Both the position numbers and the translations under genes were made by a program. 64,000 nt of DNA from Amphimedon queenslandica (lineage: Eukaryota > Porifera > Demospongiae > Haplosclerida > Niphatidae): contig NW_003546260.1 in the NCBI RefSeq assembly GCF_000090795.2, forward strand, positions 352,528 to 416,527. Reading direction: 5' to 3'. Shown piece after piece: positions 11,101-23,376 of this stretch. Under the pieces are notes generated by a model that ran no database searches, was not told the DNA's origin, and was given only the letters and a program-made list of their open reading frames with translations. The first letter of the stretch is position 1, and the number at the start of each line of letters is the position of its first letter.

Positions 11101-14100
11101 CAAACTTGAATCTATAATGCGCAGTATCCACAATAACCCAGTTAAGTAGAATTAAAATAGTTTTCTAATAAACTACATGGATAATACAAACTTATACAGT
11201 GTATTTCTTTTTTTATTTGACATTCATTTTGCTTTTTATAGTGAACTAGGATAAAGGGTCAGACCTGTAAGGACTGGAAGACAATTTCTACCAGCAAATA
11301 ATCTACCAACAAGAATTGGGCCCAAAATTAAAAAAAGACAAAGTTTAATCATGCATGTAACATTGTACATGCATATTGTATGTACAAAATAGATTAAAAA
11401 TACTATCCATCTTCATTTATTAAGTTTATCAGATTTCCATATTTTCTTAAGTGATCCCTTCCTAGTGCACTACATGCAACAAAACAATGACTAACCTCTC
11501 TCCATCACTTGCAAAAACTGATGGTACTTTGATCAGTGAACATTGTGATGATCGTGGTAGCAGTTTAATATAAGAATTTTCTTGTACATTCCAAAACTAT
11601 ATCACATTTGCATTAATAAACAACAAAATAACGACTATACTTTGATCCTTTTGATACTTTTAGCTTTGTGCATATATCGTGATTCACAAACATACACATC
11701 TTCCTCAGAAAATCCCTGTGGGGGCAAACACCATCAACACAAACACACATTGATACTAACTTGTGGAAAAAACTTTACATATTCCTTGACAAAAAGGACA
11801 TAGCATTTACCCATAACTGAGCTCAACAGTCCAGAACTATAAAAGTCACTTTTAAAAACCTCTTGCTTGAAAAATTTACGAGATGCAATGTGATAAGTTT
11901 CATGAGGTCGAAAAAACCAACAACCATCAAACCACTACAAATGGAATTATTGATGCATGTGTATCATACAAACAAATGTCATACTGGAATTCCTTGACTA
12001 TCAGTCCATAAGGATTCAATTAATGCAATCTGTGGGGGTAAATGCTGTTCCCTATGATGACAAAATACATGTAAAGTAGGTGAGCAGTGTTAGTGTCACT
12101 GTGTGTGCTATTACCGAGGAGGAAGGTAAACAAAGTCTCCAGGAAAATATGTAATTTCACCCAACAAGAGAAACTTTTGTATAGTGCGCTCATTTAGAGG
12201 AGGAATCAACTATGGTAAGAATAGTATACATGTACATGTACATGCATATATGAAATGTAATAATTAGAACAAACAGTAGTTTGAGCACTAGAATCCATTT
12301 GATCGTCTTGCTTGCAGTCATATCTACAATCTTCTTCCTGTTCCTCATCATCAATATGCCTATAAAATTCTATAGGCTAAATCATAAAAAAAAAAAAAAA
12401 CTTTATAGTTCTTTCTTCATATGCTGGACTCCATAAGAATGAGCTACAGATTCTGTCTCGAGTTTTGACATACTCTTTCTCTAATGAAATGATAATTTTA
12501 TCTACTTCATTGTCCATTTCAGCTTCTATCTGACGTGCTTGTTGAAAAAGCAACAACAAATCTTTCTGAAGTTGGTCAAGACGCGTATAGCGTCCTAGTG
12601 ATATCCAATGATTCACTTTCTCAAGTGATAATATGCGCTTCGACTTGCCACTAAAGAGATCAGTAAAAATAAGTTTATTCAACAAATTATATGTAAAATG
12701 GAGCAGTTTAAAAACAAAGTAAAAGACAAAGGCAATAAAAATTGAAGCTGCATACACATATACTAACACTGGTATAAACAAACTGCTCTCATATCATTAC
12801 ATTTACTGTACATGCATGTGCATACACCTGTACATGTACGTACCAATAATGAATATACTCTTGAAATAATGTATCTTATCTTAGCATATAACGTGATAAC
12901 TTGAATGTTTAAACAATAATCTTACTCATCGCTGTAATCTAGAGTAGCTGTTACACTCTGAAGTACTTCAGATATAGTATGTCCTTCAGTATCTTGAGCT
13001 TCCATTAAAGCTGCCATTAGATCTTTCAGCAGTTTCTTTAACAGTTCCGGAGCATTTGGATACTGATACTTATTCCGTTGTTCATCAGTCAGTTCATTGT
13101 ACTTGGTAACAGTTATACGATGTAAAGATAATGCATCCTAATGATAGACACTGTAATCATAATGATGCACAGTGGTGGCTTGTACATTTTGGTGATTCTA
13201 TGCTGACATGCAATAAAACCAACATAAAACAGCCAATTACATAAAAGTATAAATGTAAATGCATGTTAAAATCAAAAATCTTAAGTGCGGCCAAAAACTG
13301 TCAATAAAGAATAGTTTTTACATGTACATGCACTTTACTTTGAATAAAGTACTATGAGATGGAACTGACTCACAATAACTATCATAAACCAAACAAAGAT
13401 CACCAAATACTTCATGAACTGATCCATACTAATAAAAAATAATCACAAAATATAAACAACTAAATTACATACACTGTTGTTGTCAACTCTTTCAGACACT
13501 GTGCCAAGACCAATTACTTTCCTACTGCCACTGTGTCCTTCTCCTTCACCTTTCTAAGTGGACAGATAATTACTTAAATAAAGGCATTAATGCTCACAGA
13601 AAATTGAGGCGGATCCTTCAATGATAACCATAACTTCCGTCCAGTACTGTCCTGCATGGACACAATGAACAACAGGTGAAGCAGAATTTTAAGCTAAACT
13701 TACAATACAATTCTTCACAACAGCAAACAATGTTCCAACCCTATTAGTTAGACCTGCTTCTACTTTTTTATCACCAGTAGCAAAGTGAAGTGGCCAATTA
13801 GCTTGAAGCTGGTCAGCAGCAGTTTTTGCAATTGCCTTTAAAGCTAAAGCATCCTATGAAAAGAGCATGTATAAGTATCTACGTACAGAATGTATATGGT
13901 ACCACTATGGAAAGAAACATACAAGGCTCCTCATATTACATGAGGAATTATGCATTTTTTTACATATCTTTGTTTTGTGCCTGTTAAAGTACATGTAAAC
14001 AAGTGTAAAAAGCATCTAAAATCTGACACGATTTGAAACATGCTCACTCATGTTTAGGACAAAATGTTGAATAAAAGGTATTCTTATTTGCTAATGATAC

Positions 14101-17100
14101 ATGAAACATGACTGAATAATTCGATTGTAGAAAATATCTTGTAGAACTTACGAAATATCTTACAGCATGCAAAAAAATTACAAAACTGGCATGTTAATTC
14201 AACTTACTGTATGGATCTGTGAATATTCTTCATTAAATGTGATAGCATTGTTAACCAGTAGGTCAACATCATCCATCATTTCAGAGAATGTCTTATACTA
14301 GGAAAAAGTACAAAAAATCTTACTACGTTGTACATGGACAGTATAAATTACAATATCTTTCTTTATTTTTCGATAAATTTCTTTGAAATCAATTGGTGTC
14401 TTGATTACAATGTAATATTCTGGATAGAGCTTTGCTGATGGACGCTTCATGAATAACTCAGACATAACGCGTCCTTCTTTATCTGTAGCTCGAGTTATTT
14501 TCCGATAAAGGGCAAGTAAAACTTTCTTCAATGAAGGAGGAGATTTTGACTAAAGTAAGAGAACTGATTACAAAATTGTTTCAATATAAATAATATAATT
14601 TATAGAAATAATAATGCAGAACAGAAGTTATAAGTATAAGTAAATGCTAAAAATTTAAATGCAATGAATGTTTAAGATAAGCTTCAAAGGGAGCTGCAGC
14701 GGGATAAAATGGAACAGTTAAAATCGCAAAATAATTTAACACACAAATGAATGACACAACATGCAAATATTGCCCATTTATTGTTAATAGCAAAGACTTA
14801 AAATCATATAGTCTAAGATTTTCAGTTCATGGATTGTTTGATAGTTAATATGGATGTAGAGTACATTACTACAAGGCTACAATGTTAAATTCCATGATCA
14901 TCCATTGTACCTTAAGTATTTTAGAAAAAGGATCCTCTGACAACTGGAGGGAATCTCTTTTAATGTGTAGCAAAAGTCTCTTCTTTGAATCTTCACTTTC
15001 TGGAGCATCACTGTCACTGCAACTGGAGTCCTCACTAGTTGTACTAATAATGCAAACCTGACAAAGAAAAAGTTACCTTTCACTATCATCCATTGATTTT
15101 ATAATTTTAGGTGATTGTAATCTACAAAAAAACAACAAAATTACACGTTTGTTAACACAAAATGAACATGCAGACTTTGTTGTTCTTTCCACAGTTTTAT
15201 ACTTCCTTTCTAGTTCTATACAACGATTAATTATAACTTTACGAAGTGTGGTAGCCATCTTAAAATTAATCATCATGTACTAATACACAACTTTATACAC
15301 ATTACTTTATGAATGTCAGAGAGAGGCTCATTAAAATATTGTGCATTCTTTATCATAAGAAGCAAATCTTCTTGTATCTCTTTTAAATTCCTATAATGGC
15401 CAGACTCAATATTGCTTTTAATCATAGCTAGCCCAATAGGTTCAGTAATGATGCGATAATATTCAGGATACTCCTAATAAAAATATCAATTTTGAAATGC
15501 TCATGATCAAATATCAAATAGACATTCAATGTACATGTAAGTGTCTTTATTAATATTTTACTTTTATTACTGACATTAGGCAGATAAACATTACACATGT
15601 ACACTACCTTTGCAGATGGAAGATCTATGAAAGGCTGGGAAATATAATCACCATTACTATCATGATAACTATAAATATCTGCAAAGTATATTTTAATAGG
15701 ATCATCTGAAGATAAATAATCATCAAGCCACGCCTTTGAACGAGTTGTTTTTCCAGCATTACTTAATCGTTTGCTACTGGTTGGAGCAGAGCCAGATGAA
15801 GGCTTTGCAGAACTAGATTTACATGCAGAAGATGCAGGAGGAGTCTTGCCTAAAGATGACAGCTTCAGAGAGACTGTTTTAGGAGATAATGGTGAAGTTA
15901 TATCACCTACATGTAAATTAATTAAAATTATACATACAAGCAACTGCACTACTTTCATAAACAGATATATCTTGCAATGCCTTCAGGAACTCTTTCTCTA
16001 AAGAGCAAGCTCTCTTGTACTCAGCAGAAGAGGGCTAAAGTCAATTTTACATTTTAAAATTAAATTCAGTGAAACTTTACCGTATAAAAGAGCTTTGCAT
16101 TTTCAATGAGAAGTTGAATATCAGAAATAAAAAGTGGAACAGTGTCATATTCATCAGTTTTCAATTTTTGCTATTTAAAATAAGAAATATTAAATGCATG
16201 ATGCATCATGACATGCATTATACAGTTATTGTAAGATCAAAGGCACTGCCAGTCTGGGTGGTAGATGCATATACATGCTGGCATGCCTATAATGATTTTA
16301 TAGTGCCATGCAGTGCATGGTCAAGAAATGACAGCCTTTCTCTTTCCCAAATCAGCAAAATTTAAGGTTTTTCTTCACTAGCAATTCTAACGTAAATTAC
16401 CGTATAGTGGGTAATTTTGGAGGGGATTAAATTTGGCAAATTTGGCGTTTTGATAGCCATTCGCCAAAATAAAAATCTGCCATTTTGAGCCATTATACGC
16501 ATGCTCAATGGCACGTGGCCACAAATTCACCAAATTAGAAATCCGCCAATCACCAAAATTTAGCCCCTCCAAATTTACCCGCCATACGGTAACCAGTTTG
16601 AAGCTGAATTGAACAATACAAAGAAAACAACAACTCCAAAAATTTAGCTTTATAGAAATCTACTTAAGCAGTCAAACCAAACACAGCTGTGTCTTGTTAC
16701 TCCTATAACTATTGCTACAAAACTTCTTTTCTGCTTATTAATGCTAAAATTATACTCCTTTTCTGCCATGAGCTGTACAAAAAATGTTATAGAGAAGCAA
16801 CTTTACTGCTGTAAAAGAAAAATTCATTATATGAAAGAAATTATGGCATCAAAACGTGACATCAGCACAAATGCTCTATAATACCATGTAGCGGGAAATT
16901 TTGGAGAGAGTTAAATTTGGCAAATCGCTAAATTTTGCAGACTGGCAAAATTTAATTAATGGCCATGTGCCATTGAGCATGTACATGTATAATTGCTGAA
17001 AATGGTGGATTTTATTTTGGAAAATGGCTATCAAAACACCCAACTTAATTCAGTCCAAAATTTCCCACTATATGGTAATTGCTCATCTCACTTGAATTTT

Positions 17101-17450
17101 GAGTAGATCTATTGGGTATGTGACAACTTTGTAATACTCAGGAATTGACCGACGATTAGGCAATCGAACAACAAAGTCACACAACGGTTGATTATCTGGT
17201 CCTTTGAAAGAGCGAAGAGCATCATACAACTTGCTGCAGAGTTCAGTCTGTAGAGGAGGAGGAGTCAAAATGGTACATATGCATGCATGCATGTAAACAA
17301 CACACAAAACACTTGACTCACTTTACTGTATAATTCAGGTGGTACACCCCATGGATCTGAAATAAGAGACTCTTTTCTTCTTTTCTGTTTCTTTAAGACA
17401 CCCGGTTGCTGATCCTCTGACTCCACACTACTTTGCCGCCTTCTTTTCAT
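8137..17450 (-). CDS. PBRM1: Polybromo-1 (PBAF chromatin-remodelling subunit) with C2H2 fingers
   Basis: A minus-strand gene of at least twenty short exons. It starts at MKRRRQSS (17450; an in-frame ATG at 17516 is possible). Bromodomains in order: BD1 (17083-17340 with 16100-16170 and 15966-16035), BD2 (15600-15900 with 15300-15475; IKNAQYFNEP), BD3 (14298-14550 with 14215-14290; LYPEYYIVIKTPIDF, VNNAITFNEEYSQ), then two diverged copies (about 13360-13440 and 12377-13140). BAH1 spans about 11520-12190 (GCWFFRPHETYHIASRKFF). BAH2 spans about 9434-9867 (RGPWFLRVEE). The long exon 8419-9275 is Pro/Thr-rich and carries two C2H2 zinc fingers (CMWNGCQ, CYWSNCP). The end matches the polybromo tail (SIFVAPPTKKKPIYHSKLYL, then ALHKLYYHMISDSININNW; last exon 8137-8353). 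Polybromo targets the PBAF SWI/SNF complex to acetylated histones. The human protein has an HMG box where the fingers lie. Confidence 0.94.
10294..11500. other. Large PBRM1 intron between the two BAH regions
   Basis: No exon is recognisable. The interval holds AT-rich sequence and a diffuse copy of the AATTTGG/CCAAATT repeat vocabulary near 10690-10830 (GGAGGTAAAACTGGGGC, later CAATTCGCCAAATTTGCC). Confidence 0.5.
16398..16591. mobile_element. MITE, CCGTATAG family
   Basis: Starts TACCGTATAGTGGGTAATTT and ends with its inverted copy (AAATTTACCCGCCATACGGTA). The interior repeats GGCAAATTTGGC-like words, also on both strands. It lies in the PBRM1 intron between the two halves of BD1. Confidence 0.75.
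16882..17076. mobile_element. MITE, CCGTATAG family (second copy in the same intron)
   Basis: Starts TACCATGTAGCGGGAAATTT and ends AAATTTCCCACTATATGGTA. It is related to the copy 290 bp to its left, in the same PBRM1 intron. Confidence 0.72.
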
Positions 17451-17535
17451 GATGCATTTGCCATTTTGGTAAAATGGGCGGCCACGTGGGCGGGTTAGCG
17501 TTACACCCCTTTGCAAGGATCATGCATTTTGATGA
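17451..17535. promoter_or_regulatory. Divergent promoter, PBRM1 / GH31
   Basis: 85 bp between opposing start codons. It contains CACGTG at 17483-17488 inside GGCGGCCACGTGGGCGGG, a GC-rich island in otherwise AT-rich DNA. Confidence 0.7.
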
Positions 17536-20315
17536 ATGATGATGTATGCTCTTTGCTTGAGCTCCATTATTTTCTCGATTCTTTGTGGAACTAACAGTGC
17601 ATCCGTATCATCAGGCACCACAGGCCCATATTTAGTTGCTTGGGATGCCAATTCGTATCCTTCTGTCAAGGTCCTTCGTCAAAATAAATTAGTATGGTTC
17701 TCATCTCCTAGCCCAGATGATAGTATTATAACTGTAGTCAAAGAAAAGGAAGTCGTTGTACAAAGTGGAGGTGACTATAATTTTGATGATACAGTTATTG
17801 ATGAATGTAGCAAAGCAACATTCAAGTCATTAAATGTAGTAAAAACAGGTGGAATGCCAATAGTTGTTCTTTCTGGTGATCTTTGTAATAATGACACCTT
17901 TACATTAACATTTCAGTCTGTAGCCACAATTGAAAATTATATGCATTTAATTTTTAATGTAACCGTTAATACAAATTACTACAATAGACTTAAGTTGGTG
18001 TATGGCTGTGACGAGAACGAGCAGTTTTATGGTCTTGGTGTGCAGTATACATACTTAAAAATGAGAGGACACCGTGTTCCTCTATTCATTTCTGAGCAAG
18101 GAGTAGGTCGTGGTGTTGAACCTTTAACTGCTATTTTAAACTTAATTTCAGCTGGTGCAGGTAAATATGATATTATTGATTAATTTTTACAATAGGCTTA
18201 CTTGGTGTTTATATAGGAGGAAATCACTTCACAACTTACTCGCGTGTTCCTTTCTATGTGACAAGTCTTAATCGCTCTCTTGTGATCGAGTCTTTTGAAT
18301 ATGCCACTTTTTATGTCCCTGTATTTGGAACATCAGTCACCATTGAAATAAATGCAACAAATATACGTGGGAGGATAATTACAGGTTTGGTTTTAATTAA
18401 CATTGAATAATATCTCTGACACACATCTTAGGTGACTCTCCACTTCATATACTGCAATCTTATACATCATACACTGGAAGGATGAAACCATTGCCTACAT
18501 GGTTCCATAGTGGTGCTATTTTGGGTTTGCAAGGTGGACCTAAAATTGTAATGGATATACTCATGTCTGTTAATAAAACTATGGGCACACTGAAAGATGT
18601 TGTTGGAGTGTGGCTGCAGGATTGGTCAGGACAAAGAAATATCAGTGGCAAGAATGACCTGCCTCGTACTGGTGTATGGTGGAATTGGGAGGTATGACAC
18701 AACTGCATTATTTGCTAAATTATGCAGCACTTTTTTAGTTGTTCCATAGTTTTTGAAATATACATGTCTGTAGCATTTTATTAATATCTTTGACCCCCTT
18801 TTTGCTGTAATTTTCATACATTGATTTCATAACATTGTTGTAAATCTTCAAAAGTTTGTAGCTTTACAGTTTGATTATTACTGTAGATTGATCAAAATCA
18901 CTATCCTCATTGGGAAGATTTTGTTGAAAACTTGGCAACAATGGGAATTCGTGTGACTACATACATAAACCCACTTCTGGCCAATATAACTAATCGTGGA
19001 ACTCCATTTCAACATAATTACTATGATGAAGGGATAAGCAACAATTACTTTGTTAAGGAAAGTAATGGAAAGGTTTGGAGTGGCTACAGTAATAGTACAC
19101 TTGTTGATTTGACAAACTTACAAGCTTACAACTGGTTGAAGAATATGATTATTAAAGTAAGAAGATAATGAATGCATATTATTGTATAATAATTATGTTA
19201 ACTTTTAGAACATGCTTGCTAATAATATTAGTGGATGGATGTGTGATTTTGGCGAATCTCTTCCACTTGATGCATTACTTTTTGATGGACAAAGTGCCAG
19301 TGCATTTCATAATACTTACTCTGCTGCTTGGGGGAAACTTAATGCTGAGGCCATTCAGGATGCTGTAAAAATGAACCTGTTATCGGCAAAACAGGTATTT
19401 GTGAAGGGTACTGTTTTTGACATCCATGTCGCTTTGGTTATTATAGGCATCAGAGATTGTATACTTCATGCGGAGTGGTAATATGTTTAGTTCTACACTT
19501 ACACCACTCTTTTGGCTTGGGGATCAATTGGTCAGCTGGGACCACTATGATGGATTAGGGTCAGCAATAATAGGACTGATCAATAGTGGCATGGTGGGGT
19601 TCTCATTGACTCACTCTGACATTGGTGGATATACTGCTATTAAAGTGAAGAATCAACGAATTCCATTTGTGACGTAAAATGAGTGCATTAACATATCAAT
19701 GATAATTATTATTACTGCAGGTATATAAGAGATAAGGAACTTCTGATGAGGTGGTGTGAATTTTCAGCATTCACTGTTACCTATCGCTCACACCAAGGAA
19801 CGTTACCTGATGAAAATTGGCAATTTTATTCATCCACTGATACAATGAAGCACTTCTTCCGAATGTCTCGTGTTTTTGTGGCATGGATGTTTTATCGAGT
19901 ATCACTTATTGACGTAGCTACTGATAAAGGATGGCCAGTTATACGACATATGGCATTTGTATACCCAGGGAACACTGAATTACAAGCTCAAGATCTAAGA
20001 TATCAGTACATGATTGGGACTGAGCTGTTGATTGCTCCAGTATATAAAAAAGGTGCAAACTCGGTTAATGTTTTTCTGCCACAGGACACGATATGGGTTC
20101 ATGTATGGACTAACACCACCTACAATGGTTAGTCAAATTCTATGTTTAATTACTATATTTCAGTTCATAAATTGTGATTAGGACAAAACAAGTGGCTGAA
20201 TATAGCAGCTCCCATGGGATGCCCTGTGGTTCTCTATCCTTCCAGTTCTACAACTGGTGCACAATTTGTTGACAATCTAATTAAGGAGGATCTTATGCAA
20301 GCTTGTAGCAACTAA
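17536..20315 (+). CDS. Secreted GH31 glycoside hydrolase, sulfoquinovosidase-like
   Basis: Eight exons (17536-18160, 18217-18384, 18432-18691, 18887-19156, 19209-19394, 19447-19673, 19721-20127, 20182-20315) join in frame to about 758 residues. A signal peptide opens the protein (MMMYALCLSSIIFSILCG). The body is family GH31: an N-terminal beta domain, then the barrel with nucleophile motif GWMCDFGESLP and acid/base motif THSDIGGYT. Specific segments match bacterial sulfoquinovosidase YihQ rather than animal maltases: GVWLQDWSGQR, WWNWEID, TYINPLLAN, GDQLVSWDHYDGL and KELLMRWCEFSAF. YihQ releases sulfoquinovose from plant and algal sulfolipid, binding the sulfonate through residues of the QDWSG-R-W loop. 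Here that loop is present, with a two-residue longer spacing before WWNW. N-glycosylation motifs (N-x-S/T) are frequent, consistent with secretion. Alternative: another GH31 alpha-glycosidase specificity. It is head-to-head with PBRM1. Confidence 0.88.
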
Positions 20316-20419
20316 TAGCAACTTTTGTTTGATTATTACTAAAATTTATAATTGTTATTTTATCAAAACCAATTATTGTTGAATAGAACTTTACTTTCAA
20401 TTATAATTAACAGTTAAGT

Positions 20420-23274
20420 CTATTGGAACGCAATTGGTCTCTGGTAAGCAAACAACTTCTTGAAATGACCAGATCGTACACGATGAGGTAATGGAAAACG
20501 TATCTTCGAATTCTAAAATAAATTGGTAAAAATGCCGACTTTGGTGTCAAGAAAGACTTACGTGAAATTGTTTCACATGAGGACGACGACACTTGTTTGC
20601 TGGAATAGCCTCTACTTTAATGATTTGAATGCTTGATGCTCTTGCTCGATGACGAGCAGCCATATCTCGATCTACAATGAAACATAAATAAAAAGAATAG
20701 CTTTAATTGACAAAACCAAAGCATGACAATGTCAGGAAATTATTTGAGTATTTTTTGTAAAAGGTTAAGATTGTTGCCTACTACCATATAGCCCGGCAAT
20801 TTCTTGTTTTGAGTGAATCACCAAATCATTTTGTAGACCCAATTTCACACATACTCAATGACACATGGCTACACAAAAATAAAAGTACTTGATCACCAAA
20901 AGTTAGCAATGCAACTGAAATATGTTATGCTTAGAATAAACAAATACTGTATTTTGTAAACCGTATAAATGCCTGGTCCAAATAAACGCCTGTCATTAAT
21001 ACAATAATTCTAGCTATAGATACGCATATCACTATTTAGATAGCTCCAAAGTGCTTAATATTTAGAGCCTCGTCTGACTTGCCCCAGAGTTGGGGGTTCA
21101 ATTCCCGCTCAAGGTCACTTTTTATTTTTTCAACAATTTTTTTTGCTGCTAAGAAATAAACGCCCAGGCGTTTAATCGGTACAATACGGTACACATATAC
21201 ACACAACTTCTGATGAAAAGGTCGTAACAAAAATACTTCAATTAGGATTCTTACACCCAAAACAATTAATAACTATTATTTTAATGAATCATTTTTACAA
21301 TAATGCTTAGCACAAAATTAATTATGCGGCATGTGCAATTATCCACATTAACAAGATAAAAAGAATTAATCATTACAATAACTTACAACAAAGTGTTACA
21401 GCACCAGCAATAGTCAAGTCTCTATATTCACGATACATGTTATGTGTTCCACTACGAGAGTCGTAACGCAACCATATTCCTACATTCTTGATAACAGTTG
21501 GATGACGGTCAGGTACCTAAACACAAACAATAATTAAAAAAGCAAGTTACTTGTACATGTAGCACTTAATTTAACTCAAACAACTCCACACCAAAACATG
21601 TTATAAGAACAATTAATACATGTACAAGTGTATAAGTACTTTATCACCTACACCCACTTATAGGAGTGTATCAGTAATCATTAGGATGAAGCAGATATTA
21701 AAGTGTGACTAATTCCTCATTAGTAGTAGCAATTAAGGCAAGAATGAGTTAAAGGGACACATTCACGGAAGCACACCATCTTGAAAAACTGGCCCGTTTT
21801 TCAAGATGACATCATTAATAATGACATGTAGTGTTGATAACTATTCATAACATACAGCCGCACCCCTAAAAATTAAGGCAAAATGGCTACTCGAGTGATT
21901 ATTTGTAAAAAAGAGTATCTAAAAGAGTATCTTGGGGTAGCAAAAGAGCTCATTCTGGTCAAAGAAGTGTTCTACAGATGCCTACTCCTGGTTCTACGCC
22001 TGATTGCTCTGTCTCTAATCTCTACACGTGTTATAACTATTAATTAATGATCTGTTGCACGCCCAATTTCATGTTACTTCCTCTACAGTAACGTGTGCAT
22101 CTGTTTCCGTGAACATGTCCCTTTAAGACCCTCTAAATTCAGTCCCCATTGAGGCTGGCAATATGGATTCCATATGCTGTCTAATGATAAAATTGGCTGA
22201 AAATGCTTTCTGTTGTTAAGTATAAAAAGAAAATATTGCAACTGGGCACTAGGAGGGTGTGGTCTCAATGACAAAGATGATCGTGTTTAAACAGTCAAGT
22301 TTTCTATAACAGCTACATAACAGAGAGGAGCTATCTCAAGCATCTCTAAAGGCAATCTTATCAGCTCTGTAAAATCTGGAAACTTAAGGGGCAGCTTTTA
22401 TTAGTATTACATTAGAAATAAACTGATATTAAAAAATGGAACAGAATCATGTCTGTTCTATTCATCATGACCCATTGCCCTCATCTGGATCAATTCCTAA
22501 ATTCTATACCAAAAGTAAAATTAATCCACATAAAATCTAAACCCCTTAATCCTAGCATATTTCCCAAAAACCGTAACAAGCCCAAGTGAGGTTGATCTAG
22601 AACAACAATCCCACTTCATTTACTGTAGGGTACCTGGGTCAACTAGAATATATGCCACCAGGAACCACACCCTCTCGTCAATCTTAGTTAGAGTGCCTGC
22701 CCATAGGGTTAAGGGGTTGGGGTTTAGTGTTTATTATTTTATTTCCGGTGTCAGATATTCTAGTTGATCTGGGTACCTTTTTAGGGGTTCAAATTTTGTG
22801 CATTTTGTAATTTTTCAAAAATTCATGGAAATCAAACTGTGACAGTACAAGATGGCAGACGGCATAAATTCACAAAAATTAAATCTTCAAAATAGATTCA
22901 AGGCAAATTCACGAAATTTACAGCCCTCAAAAAAGGGTACCCTAAGGTACTTTAAACTAATCCCAACCCTATTGTCTCTGTCTAATTAAGTTTTAATATT
23001 AATGATATTTGTCACAAAAATACCTTTCCACAATACACAATTTCTCCATTAGCTTTTTTTATCTTTTTAAGCATCTTCAAGAAATACCAGAAACGAGATT
23101 TGGCAGCAACACTATCAGGTGCAAATATTCGCATTCTGTACACTTGAGGATTCTTATCCTTCTCTGTGGGCAATCTTCGGCCCATAATCTTGAATTCTTT
23201 AAGCTATTGGTAAAATTTTAGTAAATACCATTATTGATAAAGAACAACAATAATACCTGTCCCTTGGCCTTCAT
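20420..23274 (-). CDS. RPL18A: 60S ribosomal protein eL20 (L18a)
   Basis: Five exons on the minus strand (23257-23274, 23024-23203, 21387-21516, 20562-20671, 20420-20512) splice in frame. The protein starts MKAKGQ, and conserved blocks include [53 protein letters not shown] and [20 protein letters not shown]. These are unmistakable for eL20 of the large ribosomal subunit; length is about the usual 176 residues. The first coding exon has only 18 bases. Introns 2 and 3 carry most of the transposable elements. The promoter is shared head-to-head with LSM3 (102 bp between ATGs). Confidence 0.97.
20957..21192. mobile_element. Inverted-repeat element with AAACGCC ends
   Basis: Left end TACCGTATAAATGCCTGG, then AAATAAACGCC; right end AAATAAACGCCCAGGCGTTT, then CAATACGGTAC. 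The ends are inverted and the right end also has a small internal palindrome (CGCCCAGGCG). A tRNA-like sequence lies inside. Located in RPL18A intron 3. Confidence 0.55.
21036..21122 (+). repeat. tRNA-derived SINE-like head
   Basis: TAGCTCCAAAGTGC (21041-21054) resembles a pol III A box and GGTTCAATTCC (21095-21105) is a good B box, followed by a T-rich terminator (CTTTTTATTTTTT). The cloverleaf is degenerate, so this is not a functional tRNA gene. Confidence 0.5.
21753..22122. mobile_element. piggyBac-like MITE with TTAA target sites
   Basis: Inverted ends AGGGACACATTCACGGAA and TTCCGTGAACATGTCCCT flank 370 bp and are directly bordered by TTAA on both sides (21749-21752 and 22123-22126), the insertion signature of piggyBac elements. 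No transposase frame is present. It lies in RPL18A intron 2. Confidence 0.75.
22628..22777. mobile_element. Short foldback element, GGGTACC ends
   Basis: GGGTACCTGGGTCAACTAGA at the left is mirrored by TCTAGTTGATCTGGGTACC at the right. It lies in RPL18A intron 2 and abuts the next element. Confidence 0.65.
22773..22949. mobile_element. Foldback element, TACC...AGGGGTTC ends
   Basis: Left TACCTTTTTAGGGGTTCAAA and right CAGCCCTCAAAAAAGGGTAC, then CCTAAGGTA are imperfect inverted copies. The interior carries the TTCACGAAATTT vocabulary shared with the elements at 43998 and 60938. Confidence 0.55.
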
Positions 23275-23376
23275 TTTGTAGTGAACAACGTGCAGTCAGA
23301 GGACGGAGCATGCGCATTAGACATTTATGCCATTGGGCGCGCATTATTGTGCACATCTCACGTGACGGTGAATAAA
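23275..23376. promoter_or_regulatory. Divergent promoter, RPL18A / LSM3
   Basis: 102 bp between ATGs. Holds GCATGCGCA (about 23308-23316, NRF1/alpha-Pal-like) and TCACGTGAC with CACGTG at 23359-23364. Confidence 0.75.

Noticed and set aside
17536-20315. Bacterial contamination or very recent transfer for the GH31 gene
   Set aside because: Seven short GT-AG introns, a eukaryotic signal peptide and a tight shared promoter with PBRM1 argue for a long-resident animal gene.
21036-21122. Functional tRNA gene
   Set aside because: A and B boxes are present but the acceptor and anticodon stems do not pair; better explained as a SINE head.
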